Shown in pieces: positions 42,428-50,921 of a stretch of 64,000 nt of DNA (positions within the stretch are counted from its first letter, which is position 1; the number at the start of each line of letters is the position of its first letter). The notes beneath the pieces were generated by a model. The model did not search any database and was not told where the DNA came from. It saw only the letters and a program-made list of their open reading frames with translations. A program made the position numbers and the translations under genes. Origin of the DNA: Lachnospiraceae bacterium (GTDB lineage Bacteria > Bacillota > Clostridia > Lachnospirales > Lachnospiraceae); the NCBI GenBank assembly GCA_017441585.1, contig JAFRWW010000041.1, positions 1 through 64,000 of the forward strand. Direction: 5' to 3'.

Positions 42428-44776
42428 GTGTATTCTGTTATGATTGCATCATACAAGTGTATGATGTCTATATTTAATATATTTTTTATTGTTCCGTTGA
42501 ATCTTCTGTATGAAGTTATATTCACAAGTTTGTATGATGCAACCTCAAATTATGGAGTGTCGATTATACTTTTGTCATTTATTGTTAATGTACTTGCCTT
42601 GCCGCTTTATTATGAAGCGGATTTGATTCAGGACGAAGAGCGGAAAGCTAGAAGCCATATTTCAAAATGGGAACAGCATATAAAGAAGCATTTTAGAGGA
42701 GATGAGAAATATCTGATCCTCCAGACTTATTATCGTCAGTGCGGGTATCGTCCCTATTATGCGATGAGAAGTGCTCTACCCCTTTTGTTACAGATTCCTT
42801 TGTTCATTTCAGCGTATAGGTATATTTCAGGACTGAAAGAACTTAAAGGGATATCTTTTATTGGTATTTCTGATTTGGGCAGTCCTGATGGCTTGTTGCA
42901 TATAGGCTTATATTCAATAAACTTGCTTCCTGTGATTATGACGATCATCAATTTATGTTCGGCGGCAGTTTATCTTGGGGACAGAGATAAAAAAGAAAAG
43001 ATACAGTCTTGTATGATTGCATTGATTTTTTTGATTATATTATATAAGTCTCCTGCAGGATTGGTTATTTACTGGATTTTTAACCAGCTCTTCTCGGTGA
43101 TAAAAAATGTTTTTGGACGTTATTTGAAATCAAGGAATTTTGATATAAAAAATATTTTTGAGTATGTAGGAAAAAAAGTTGGAGTGGGTTGGAAAGAATT
43201 GTACCCCGTACTTTTCTTCCTTTTTACATTGTTTGTTTATGCTCCAGCAGAAATATATTTAAAAAACTCTCAAGAATTCTGGTTCACATACATTGATATG
43301 TGTTCTGTGTTTGCCGAAATCGCAATTATCGGATTGTTAGTATTGTTGTGGGTTTTATATAGATTTCCACGTTTTATAACTATTATACATGGAGTATTGT
43401 TGGGTGTTGCTCTGATGTCATTCGTCCAGGGTAATGTGTTACCTTATGATTATGGCGTGCTTGATGGAACTGCAATAGATTGGAGTAGATATGAATTTCG
43501 GTCAATATATAACACAATTATCTGGGCTCTTGTTGTTATATCGGTTATTGTTATCTTTTGTAAGAATAATAAGGCACTGTCAGTTTTGATATGGAAATTA
43601 TCATACGTAGTTTTATTTATTCAAGTGATAACACTTGCCATTGGAATGTCTGGTGTAAAAAACACAGTAAAGGATGACGTTAATGGCTATATATCCACTC
43701 AGAATGAGTTCAATATATCTTCAAAAAAGAACACAATAGTGTTAGTTCTTGATGCTTTTGATTCGGGACTTATGCAAGATCTTATCATGGAGTATCCTCA
43801 AGAGGTAGAACAAGCCCTTTGTGATTTTACATATTACCCTGATACTGTTGGAGCATCTGGGAATACATCAAATTCGGTCCCAATATATCTGAGTGGTATT
43901 GTAAATGATGCTTCGAAGCCATTGGCTGAGTATATGAATGAGGCGTATGCAAATTCTCCCTTAGTGACTGAATTGAGTTTACATGATTATAACTCCGGGT
44001 TCTATTTAACCTCGCATCTTGTAGCTCCTACTATTAAGCCGGCAGCTGATAATTATAAGGTTCAGAGGATAAAAGTAAATGGTCAGTTGGGGATAGGTGT
44101 ATTGTTTATGAAATTGACTGCCTTTAAATATATGCCGCATGTTTTGAAACCATTATTTTGGATGTATACAGGTCAGTTTAGCAATATGAAGCTTATAGAG
44201 AGTACAGATGTTTATAATACCAGCAATTTTATATTTTATGATAAAATTCAAAATGAAGGCTTTAGTTTAGATTCGGAAAAAGAGTGTTTTAGGTATATTC
44301 ATATAAATGGAACACATGTGCCATATAATATGAATGAGAATTGTGAGTATCTTCCTGATGGCGATAGTACGGAAGTTGCACAGGCAAGAGGTTGTCTTAA
44401 AATGGTAAAAATGTTTTGCGATAGTCTTAAATCATGTGGTGCTTATGATAATGCAGCAATTATTATAATGGCAGATCATGGTTGGACCAGACAGATGCAT
44501 CAAAATCCTTTGTTTATGATCAAGCAACGTGGTGATGATGGGAACTTTATGCAGTCCGAGGCATCACTTTCATTTTTGGATCTGCCAAGGTTACTATGTG
44601 ATTTATTGCATGATGATAGGGTTGATATATCCAAATATGATAGGGATAACAGGTTTTATTATGATACACAGGAAATTAAAGGTGTAGCAACTCAGATTGA
44701 ATATAGAGTTATAGGACCCGCTTATGGAGATGATTTGCAACCTACAGGAAGAGTATTCAGATGGAAATACAGATGA
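42428..44776 (+). CDS. YidC/Oxa1-like membrane domain fused to a sulfatase-type (alkaline phosphatase superfamily) domain
   Basis: This 782-residue protein starts at GTG 42428, because AAAGGAG (42416-42422) overlaps the upstream ATG at 42413. Residues about 10-235 match the YidC/Oxa1 core: YGVSIILLSFIVNVLALPL, QIPLFISAYRYISGL and SPAGLVIYWIFNQLFSVIKN. More membrane segments lie at about 258-275, 295-315, 318-335 and 360-405. From about 435 a sulfatase-like catalytic domain follows: Asp442 in LVLDAFD, Thr480 in GNTSNSVP as nucleophile, His630 in INGTHVPY and Asp683-His684 in MADHGW. The second half resembles LtaS or phosphoglycerol and phosphoethanolamine transferases, fitting the TagD context. 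The groove arginine of YidC is Asn54 here. The codons are AT-rich. It is either a transferase with a borrowed insertase fold or a new membrane polymer enzyme. Confidence 0.88.
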   Translation: MYSVMIASYKCMMSIFNIFFIVPLNLLYEVIFTSLYDATSNYGVSIILLSFIVNVLALPLYYEADLIQDEERKARSHISKWEQHIKKHFRGDEKYLILQTYYRQCGYRPYYAMRSALPLLLQIPLFISAYRYISGLKELKGISFIGISDLGSPDGLLHIGLYSINLLPVIMTIINLCSAAVYLGDRDKKEKIQSCMIALIFLIILYKSPAGLVIYWIFNQLFSVIKNVFGRYLKSRNFDIKNIFEYVGKKVGVGWKELYPVLFFLFTLFVYAPAEIYLKNSQEFWFTYIDMCSVFAEIAIIGLLVLLWVLYRFPRFITIIHGVLLGVALMSFVQGNVLPYDYGVLDGTAIDWSRYEFRSIYNTIIWALVVISVIVIFCKNNKALSVLIWKLSYVVLFIQVITLAIGMSGVKNTVKDDVNGYISTQNEFNISSKKNTIVLVLDAFDSGLMQDLIMEYPQEVEQALCDFTYYPDTVGASGNTSNSVPIYLSGIVNDASKPLAEYMNEAYANSPLVTELSLHDYNSGFYLTSHLVAPTIKPAADNYKVQRIKVNGQLGIGVLFMKLTAFKYMPHVLKPLFWMYTGQFSNMKLIESTDVYNTSNFIFYDKIQNEGFSLDSEKECFRYIHINGTHVPYNMNENCEYLPDGDSTEVAQARGCLKMVKMFCDSLKSCGAYDNAAIIIMADHGWTRQMHQNPLFMIKQRGDDGNFMQSEASLSFLDLPRLLCDLLHDDRVDISKYDRDNRFYYDTQEIKGVATQIEYRVIGPAYGDDLQPTGRVFRWKYR

Positions 44777-44799
44777 TGCAGTGAATGACATAACTTTTG

Positions 44800-44829
44800 T
44801 TGTGATTAAATATAATCCGGTGTTATAAT
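44800..44829 (+). promoter_or_regulatory. Promoter for the wecE transcript
   Basis: TTGTGA (44800-44805) and TATAAT (44824-44829) are spaced 18 bases, just before GTGGAGG. Confidence 0.6.
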
Positions 44830-44850
44830 ACAAGTGGAGGCTTGATTACA

Positions 44851-45984
44851 GTGATCCCTTTTAATGTTCCCCCATTTACAGGCAATGAAATAAGATACAT
44901 AGAAGAAGCCATACAGCAAGGCAAGATTAGTGGTGATGGAATTTTCACACGAAGGTGCAGTACCTGGATGGAAGAGAAGTTTGATGCATGTAGGATTCTC
45001 TTGACTACAAGTGGTACTGCTGCACTTGATATGGCTCTTTTGATGTGTGGTCTAAAACCCGGAGATGAGGTGATCCTTCCCAGCTATACATTTTCCAGTA
45101 CGGCAAATGCAGCGGTTTTGGCAGGTGCACGTCTGGTGTTTGTAGATATACGCCCGGATACAATGAATATTGATGAAGGGCTTATAGAAGCGGCTATTAC
45201 CGATAAGACGAAAGCAATCATTGTTGTCCATTATGCCGGTGTGGCATGTGAAATGGATACAATTATGTCTATAGCACGTATGCATGGCTTAAAAGTAATT
45301 GAAGATGCTGCACAGGGCGTCATGTCTCAGTATAAAGGAAGGTATCTGGGAACAATAGGCGATTTTGGGTGCTATTCATTTCATGAGACTAAGAACTACT
45401 CTATGGGTGAAGGTGGAGCCTTAGTAATAAATGATCCTGAATATATAGAACGTGCAGAGATTCTTCGTGAAAAAGGAACTAATCGTTCAAAGTTTTTTCG
45501 TGGACAAGTGGATAAATACACTTGGGTGGATTTTGGAGACAGTTACCTGCCCAGTGAATTAAATGCAGCCTATCTGTGGGCGCAATTGGAAAATGCGAAA
45601 GGGATATATGAAGATCGAATGCAAAGCTGGAAGCTTTATTATGACAGACTGACAGATATGTATGAACAGGGTTATATTGAATTGGCGCAAATTCCTGACA
45701 CATGTATTCAAAATGCACATATGTTTTATCTGAAAGTTAAGGATCTTAAAGAAAGAACAGGAATGCTTGCATATTTAAATAAAAATGATATTTTGGCAGT
45801 ATTTCATTATGTGCCTCTTCATAGTGCTCCGGCCGGTTTGAAGTTTGGCAGATTTAATGGTGATGACAGATATACCACATCAGAAAGTGAGAGGCTTGTT
45901 CGGCTTCCGTTGTATTATGGTTTAGAGACAAAGAACATAGAATATATAACTGACACGGTAAAAAGGTTTTATTTTAGGCGATGA
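44851..45984 (+). CDS. wecE: dTDP-4-amino-4,6-dideoxygalactose transaminase
   Basis: This 377-residue PLP enzyme transfers an amino group to dTDP-4-keto-6-deoxyglucose to give dTDP-Fuc4N. The GTG at 44851 (IPFNVPPFTG) is preferred, with GGAGG ten bases upstream. The match to enterobacterial WecE is very close through VHYAGVACEMDTIMSIARMH, the PLP lysine in SFHETKNYS, and EKGTNRS, FFRGQVDKYTW and NAHMFYLKVKD. The product would be a sugar of the surface glycan. RmlA/RmlB, which make the precursor, are not in the window. Confidence 0.93.
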   Translation: MIPFNVPPFTGNEIRYIEEAIQQGKISGDGIFTRRCSTWMEEKFDACRILLTTSGTAALDMALLMCGLKPGDEVILPSYTFSSTANAAVLAGARLVFVDIRPDTMNIDEGLIEAAITDKTKAIIVVHYAGVACEMDTIMSIARMHGLKVIEDAAQGVMSQYKGRYLGTIGDFGCYSFHETKNYSMGEGGALVINDPEYIERAEILREKGTNRSKFFRGQVDKYTWVDFGDSYLPSELNAAYLWAQLENAKGIYEDRMQSWKLYYDRLTDMYEQGYIELAQIPDTCIQNAHMFYLKVKDLKERTGMLAYLNKNDILAVFHYVPLHSAPAGLKFGRFNGDDRYTTSESERLVRLPLYYGLETKNIEYITDTVKRFYFRR

Positions 45985-46907
45985 AGGTTAATAAAAAATT
46001 AGTAGATGAGGGGCTGAAGCAAAGTGATTTGATTCCACAGACCGTTTGCGGAGTTTGTGGAGAAACACTTGAGGAATTCGGAGATTTTGATCGTGATCTG
46101 GATATCAGATTTTCGCGATGCCCCGGCTGTGGTGTAGTTACATATAATAAAGTGGCCACACAGGAATACCTGGATCATATGTATTCGAATTATAATGATG
46201 CTTATGATTGGTATAATCCCGGGGAAAATGAATCAGTTACGTTTGCTCAACCTGATAGGATAGCAAGACATATTTTTAAATATATTAAGAAACACCTTGC
46301 TGATAAAACGGAGTTTAAGATCATGGATTTTGGCGGTGGCTCCGGTGTTATGGGATATAAATTGGCTAAGGTACTTATTCTGAACGGAATATGTGATAAG
46401 GTTACCGTAACTGTTGTGGATTACTTGGATGCATTGTACAGAACGGATGATCCAGCTGTATATATGGAACGTGTATTCCCTGTTCATGATGTTGAAACTA
46501 TTGATTATGATGTCATAATTGCCAGTGCGATCATTGAGCATTTACCTAAACCATCAGATGAAATGAAAGCATTATTTGACAGAATGGCCGTAGATGGGTT
46601 TCTTTATTGTCGAATGCCGTATGCTTATCCTATGTTTACGTTGGCTAAAAAGATTGGTGTAGATTTTGATATGCTTTACCCTGGCCATATTTGGGATTTT
46701 CCTCCCGAGTGGTTTGAAAATGTTATAAAGTTTGTCAGTGATCCGGATCATGTTAGTCTGGTGGTATCACAGCCGTCGATTCCGGAAACTACATTAAACA
46801 GTCATTTTATCCGTGCTCTTGTTACGCGTATGTTTAAAGCTCCATGGTATGTATTTCATAAATGGCCGTTTGTGGGCGGATGGGAAGCAATATATAGAAG
46901 AATATAA
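45981..46907 (+). CDS. Methyltransferase with N-terminal zinc-finger-like region
   Basis: This 308-residue protein has four cysteines in two CxxC pairs at the N-terminus (CGVCGE near 23 and CPGCG near 48), then a class I SAM domain with IMDFGGGSGVMG. This order is that of sugar C-methyltransferases and related enzymes of deoxysugar clusters. It overlaps wecE by four bases, so it probably modifies the same sugar or its polymer. Confidence 0.82.
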   Translation: MKVNKKLVDEGLKQSDLIPQTVCGVCGETLEEFGDFDRDLDIRFSRCPGCGVVTYNKVATQEYLDHMYSNYNDAYDWYNPGENESVTFAQPDRIARHIFKYIKKHLADKTEFKIMDFGGGSGVMGYKLAKVLILNGICDKVTVTVVDYLDALYRTDDPAVYMERVFPVHDVETIDYDVIIASAIIEHLPKPSDEMKALFDRMAVDGFLYCRMPYAYPMFTLAKKIGVDFDMLYPGHIWDFPPEWFENVIKFVSDPDHVSLVVSQPSIPETTLNSHFIRALVTRMFKAPWYVFHKWPFVGGWEAIYRRI

Positions 46908-46927
46908 TTGTTGTTAAGAGGTTGGTG

Positions 46928-48022
46928 ATGAAGTTTAGTTTTGGCAATTCACATGATGATCAGGAAATCGAAAGAATAAAAGAGGATATCAATCCGGTGT
47001 ACATATATGGGGCGGGTGTTTTTGCGCAAAATGTGGAAAGAAAATTAGCGCAGCACGGTGTGAATCTGGCCGGCAGAATTGTAGATGATATATATTGGTC
47101 ACCGGATAGATCGTTGACAAGATTAAGTGATATTATCGGTTTGACAGGGACGTATAGTATCGTTATAGGTATAGAGAGTTTATGCAATCATCCTGATCGG
47201 GTTAAGGATATATTTCGTAATTGTTTTGGCCTGTATACAATAATGGGTGTATATGATTTTGTAGTGGAATCCATAACGATGGATGATTACAATAAGCATT
47301 TTCGTGAATACGATCGAGTATACGAAAGACTCGAAGACGATTTGTCAAAAAAGACTTTTTATGATTATCTGAGATCTAAGATTGAAGAGGATAATCAATA
47401 TATTGTAAAAGATTATGTGGCAGAACAGTATTTTTTGGATATGCCTTACTGGAGTTATCGTGAGGATGAGGTTTTTTTGGATGTTGGAGCGTTTGACGGA
47501 GATACTGTTTTGAGATTTATTAGCAGTGTCAATGAAAAATACGAAAGAATTTATGCTGTTGAACCAGATCCGGATAATTTGAATGCATTAAAAAGAAATA
47601 CGGGTCAATTTGATAATATTATATATATCGAGTCAGTTATGGGGGATTCGTCCGGGACGATCACTTTTAATTCAGATCGGAATCTTAGCTCAAGAATCGA
47701 TGATAATGGTGATATGATTGTAAAGATGGAGACGATTGATGAACTTATAGGCGATGAAAGAGTATCATTGATAAAAATGGATATTGAGGGAGCAGAGATG
47801 TTGGCACTTGACGGTGCGAGAAGAACTATATCCAGAGAGCATCCTATGTTATTTATATGTATATATCATAAAAAAGATGATGCATATAGAATTATGGACT
47901 TTATCGATTCTTGTTACCCTAATTATCATTATTACATGCGTGCGCATCACCCTATAGGACCTTTGGAAGTGGTGCTATATGCAATTCCTGAAGAACGCTT
48001 TATATCAGGAGAACAAGTATGA
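46928..48022 (+). CDS. FkbM family methyltransferase
   Basis: This 364-residue protein has an N-terminal Rossmann-like part (VYIYGAGVFAQNVER) and a C-terminal FkbM methyltransferase domain: FLDVGAFDGDTVLRF, YAVEPDPDNLNALKRN, LIKMDIEGAEMLALDGA. FkbM enzymes O-methylate sugars or polyketides. The ATG at 46928 has AAGAGG upstream. The ATGA overlap with the next gene shows coupling. Confidence 0.88.
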   Translation: MKFSFGNSHDDQEIERIKEDINPVYIYGAGVFAQNVERKLAQHGVNLAGRIVDDIYWSPDRSLTRLSDIIGLTGTYSIVIGIESLCNHPDRVKDIFRNCFGLYTIMGVYDFVVESITMDDYNKHFREYDRVYERLEDDLSKKTFYDYLRSKIEEDNQYIVKDYVAEQYFLDMPYWSYREDEVFLDVGAFDGDTVLRFISSVNEKYERIYAVEPDPDNLNALKRNTGQFDNIIYIESVMGDSSGTITFNSDRNLSSRIDDNGDMIVKMETIDELIGDERVSLIKMDIEGAEMLALDGARRTISREHPMLFICIYHKKDDAYRIMDFIDSCYPNYHYYMRAHHPIGPLEVVLYAIPEERFISGEQV

Positions 48023-48885
48023 AGATATTGGTTATTGGAGGAACCAGGTTTTTTGGCATTCCCATGGTTGAACGATTGATAAGAGATGGAGAAGATGTCA
48101 CGATAGCTACCAGGGGGTTGGCAAAGGATGCTTTTGGAGACAAGGTAAATCGCATAAAGCTGGACCTTAATGATGAAAATAGTGTCAGATCCGCTTTGCA
48201 TGGAAAAAAATATGATGTAGTCATAGATAAGATGGGATATTGTTCCAATGAAATGAAGTGGATACTGGAAAGTCTTTACTGTGACCGATTCATTCACATG
48301 TCTACGGCAGGTGTTTATGATCTCAATCATTTATTGATCAGAGAAGAAGAATTTAATCCTACTGAAGGTGAATTGATCTGGTGCGGGAGGAAAGAACTCT
48401 CTTATGATGAAGTAAAGCGTAATGCGGAACGGGCGTTGTTCCAGATATATACAGATGTTGACTGCGTTTCAGTGCGAGTGCCTTTTGTTCTTGGAAAAAA
48501 TGACTACACCGGCAGGCTTAAGTTTTATGTTGAACATGTATTGAACAGTATTCCGATGTATGTGGACAATATGGACGAAGAATTCTGCGTTAGTGAATGT
48601 AATGAGATAAGCGATATGATCATAAGGCTTGTCAGATCTGATTATACGGGAACGATTAATGGTTGCTCAGCCGGGCTTATAAGTATAAGAGAACTTCTGA
48701 ATTATATTTCAATAAAAGCCGGGAAAAAACCTGTGCTTGAGAAATCCGGTGATCCGGCACCATATAATTGTACCGTGACAAATAGTCTTTGTACGGAAAA
48801 GGCTAAGGAGTTAGGAATTTCGTTTCGTGATGTGAAAAGTTGGGTGTTTGACTTGTTGGATGAGTACATGTCGTGCAGAAAGTGA
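48019..48885 (+). CDS. NAD-dependent epimerase/dehydratase family protein
   Basis: This 288-residue short-chain enzyme has the Rossmann start KILVIGGTRFFG, resembling the reductase/epimerase branch. The usual YxxxK appears as SYDEVKRNAERAL. It probably reduces or epimerises a nucleotide sugar in the island. The substrate cannot be told from sequence. It overlaps both neighbours. Confidence 0.82.
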   Translation: MKILVIGGTRFFGIPMVERLIRDGEDVTIATRGLAKDAFGDKVNRIKLDLNDENSVRSALHGKKYDVVIDKMGYCSNEMKWILESLYCDRFIHMSTAGVYDLNHLLIREEEFNPTEGELIWCGRKELSYDEVKRNAERALFQIYTDVDCVSVRVPFVLGKNDYTGRLKFYVEHVLNSIPMYVDNMDEEFCVSECNEISDMIIRLVRSDYTGTINGCSAGLISIRELLNYISIKAGKKPVLEKSGDPAPYNCTVTNSLCTEKAKELGISFRDVKSWVFDLLDEYMSCRK

Positions 48886-48890
48886 TCGAT

Positions 48891-49388
48891 ATGGATGACA
48901 GTATAAGAAATATTCTGAAAAGCTCGGTACAGTATTTAAAAAATGAGAACATAGTGCTACCCCAAAAGGCTCAGGTAAACATATATCATCATTGTGGTCT
49001 TGATCGCTTTGAGAGTGTCGGAGCTGTTTTTGTCAATATAATAAATCGGGATTATTGTAAAAGCTATGTTATTATGAAACCGGGACAGGATTATCCTGTT
49101 CATTATCATAAGATAAAAAATGAAACATTTTATGTTTTGAGAGGGACGTTGAGGATTTGTGTTAATGATAAGGAATTTATTTTGTCGCCTGGTGAAATGC
49201 TTAATGTGGAACGAGGCTGTGATCACAGCTTTGGAACATCGAAAGGTTGTATATTTGAGGAAATATCGACTATGTATATTCCGAATGATTCGATATACCT
49301 GAATGATGAAATCGCAAAGAAATCGTATAATGAACGACGGACAGTACTTGATGAAAAAATTTGGGAGGAAACAGTAGCAAATGCTTGA
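48891..49388 (+). CDS. Cupin-domain protein, probable sugar-modifying enzyme
   Basis: This 165-residue protein has a cupin metal site: HYHKIKNETFYVLRGTLRI supplies two His and a Glu, and GCDHSFGT a third His. Such small cupins in glycan loci are isomerases or epimerases of keto-sugars. It lies directly before the Kdo-8-P synthase-like gene, so it may supply or alter its sugar. The ATG at 48891 is preferred to the GTG at 48873, without certainty. Confidence 0.75.
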   Translation: MDDSIRNILKSSVQYLKNENIVLPQKAQVNIYHHCGLDRFESVGAVFVNIINRDYCKSYVIMKPGQDYPVHYHKIKNETFYVLRGTLRICVNDKEFILSPGEMLNVERGCDHSFGTSKGCIFEEISTMYIPNDSIYLNDEIAKKSYNERRTVLDEKIWEETVANA

Positions 49389-50211
49389 TGTAAAGGGTTT
49401 TAGCCTGTCTGAGGCAGTGTTTATAGGCGGTGATAAAATGACTTTGATAGCAGGTCCTTGTTCTATTGAAGGCTGGGATATGTGTGATGAAGTCGCCGGA
49501 CAGATAAAGAGATTATGTGACGAACTTGATATCAATTATGTTTTTAAAGGATCTTTTGATAAAGCAAACAGGTCAAATCTTCATGCGGGCAGGGGCGTTG
49601 GCATGGATAAAGGACTTCAGATCCTGCAGGATATTAAATCCAAATATGGCGTGTGTGTCACAACAGACGTTCATGAGACCTGGCAGTGTGGTGAGACCGC
49701 CGATGTTTGTGATATTCTCCAGATACCGGCTTATTTATGTCGTCAGACAGATTTGATACTGAGCGCCGCCAAAACAGGTAGGGCCGTAAACATAAAAAAG
49801 GGACAGTTTATGGCACCTTGGAATATGGACAATGTTATAGAAAAAATGAAGTATTGCGAAAATGAAAAGATCATTTTATGTGAGCGTGGAACCACTTTTG
49901 GATACAATCGTCTTGTTGTCGATATGCAGGGGTTACTGGATATGCGAAAACTGGGATATCCTGTTTTTTTGGATGCAACCCATTCTGTTCAGCAGCCCGG
50001 AAGTGACAGAGAATTTACTTCAGGAAACAGAGAGTTTGCTCCCTACCTTATGAATGCAGGACTTGCGGTGGGAGTAGATGGTATTTTTGCTGAAGTACAT
50101 CCCGATCCGGATCATGCGGTTTCGGATGGCCCCAGTCAGATAAGACTGAGTGATTTTGGAAATATAATAAAGACTGCAGTGAAGTACGATCGGCTTACGA
50201 GGAGTATATGA
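49381..50211 (+). CDS. kdsA: 3-deoxy-D-manno-octulosonate 8-phosphate synthase-like (KdsA)
   Basis: This 276-residue enzyme condenses phosphoenolpyruvate with a sugar phosphate. Conserved blocks are LIAGPCSIEG (Cys27), FKGSFDKANRSNLHAGRG, TTDVHETWQ, DILQIPAYLCRQTDL and DATHSVQQPG. Cys27 is the residue that marks metal-dependent KdsA, where the other type has Asn. Kdo is a Gram-negative lipopolysaccharide sugar, so a copy in this Gram-positive context suggests a capsule or teichoic-acid-like use. GGGAGGAAACAG precedes the start. It overlaps the cupin gene by eight bases. Confidence 0.93.
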   Translation: MLDVKGFSLSEAVFIGGDKMTLIAGPCSIEGWDMCDEVAGQIKRLCDELDINYVFKGSFDKANRSNLHAGRGVGMDKGLQILQDIKSKYGVCVTTDVHETWQCGETADVCDILQIPAYLCRQTDLILSAAKTGRAVNIKKGQFMAPWNMDNVIEKMKYCENEKIILCERGTTFGYNRLVVDMQGLLDMRKLGYPVFLDATHSVQQPGSDREFTSGNREFAPYLMNAGLAVGVDGIFAEVHPDPDHAVSDGPSQIRLSDFGNIIKTAVKYDRLTRSI

Positions 50212-50213
50212 TA

Positions 50214-50921
50214 ATGAAAGCTGTTATACTCGGCAAATCCAATTCCAGAAGAATTCCGGTCAAGAATTACAGACCGTTTTATAACGATTTGAGTCTTACG
50301 GACGTTTTGCTGGAAAAGTTGGTAAAGCATTTGGATAGAAATGATATTTTTTTGAGTTGTGAGAATGAAAAATATGAAGAGGTAGCATGCAGATGGGGAA
50401 TAAGGTTTATCCATCGCGATGTAAAATACACTTTGCTTGAAACCAACACAGTAGATGTTGTCAGGGGCGTTTGTAAGGATGTCCCCGGTGGTGATGATAT
50501 TCTTTACTGTTCTTGCATGGATCCTTTTTTTGATGATTATGAAAATATGTTCCAAATATGGGAACAGGTTAGGCATGAGCATGACTCTCTTAATGTGGTT
50601 TATCCGCTTAAAAATTATTATTTGGATCAGAATCATAATCCTATTGGTTTTGGTTTTGGTCATTGGCATAAGTATTCACAATATATTCCGCCGATGTACC
50701 AGATTAGCTGGGCCAATGAGATATTAAAAAGGTCATCCATTGACAGGGTGGGATATATGGTAGGCGAAAAACCGTTTTGGTACGATGCTTACAATTATAC
50801 GATTGATATAGATTCTGAAAAGGATTGGGAAATGGCCCAGGTTTTATATAAGTATTATCGGGAAAAGAGGAAAACAAATTTTCATGAAGAAGATATTAGT
50901 ACTCAATGGGACAATAAGTGA
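50214..50921 (+). CDS. CMP-sugar (acylneuraminate/Kdo-type) cytidylyltransferase
   Basis: This 235-residue protein begins MKAVILGKSNSRRIPVKNYRPF, the CTP-binding P-loop of NeuA/KdsB enzymes (ARGGSKRIPGKN type) in altered form, and has IDIDSEKDWEMA near the C-terminus. It should activate the product of KdsA, after phosphate removal, as a CMP-sugar. No KdsC phosphatase is nearby. It overlaps the next gene by 38 bases. An ATG at 50208 is an alternative start. Confidence 0.85.
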   Translation: MKAVILGKSNSRRIPVKNYRPFYNDLSLTDVLLEKLVKHLDRNDIFLSCENEKYEEVACRWGIRFIHRDVKYTLLETNTVDVVRGVCKDVPGGDDILYCSCMDPFFDDYENMFQIWEQVRHEHDSLNVVYPLKNYYLDQNHNPIGFGFGHWHKYSQYIPPMYQISWANEILKRSSIDRVGYMVGEKPFWYDAYNYTIDIDSEKDWEMAQVLYKYYREKRKTNFHEEDISTQWDNK

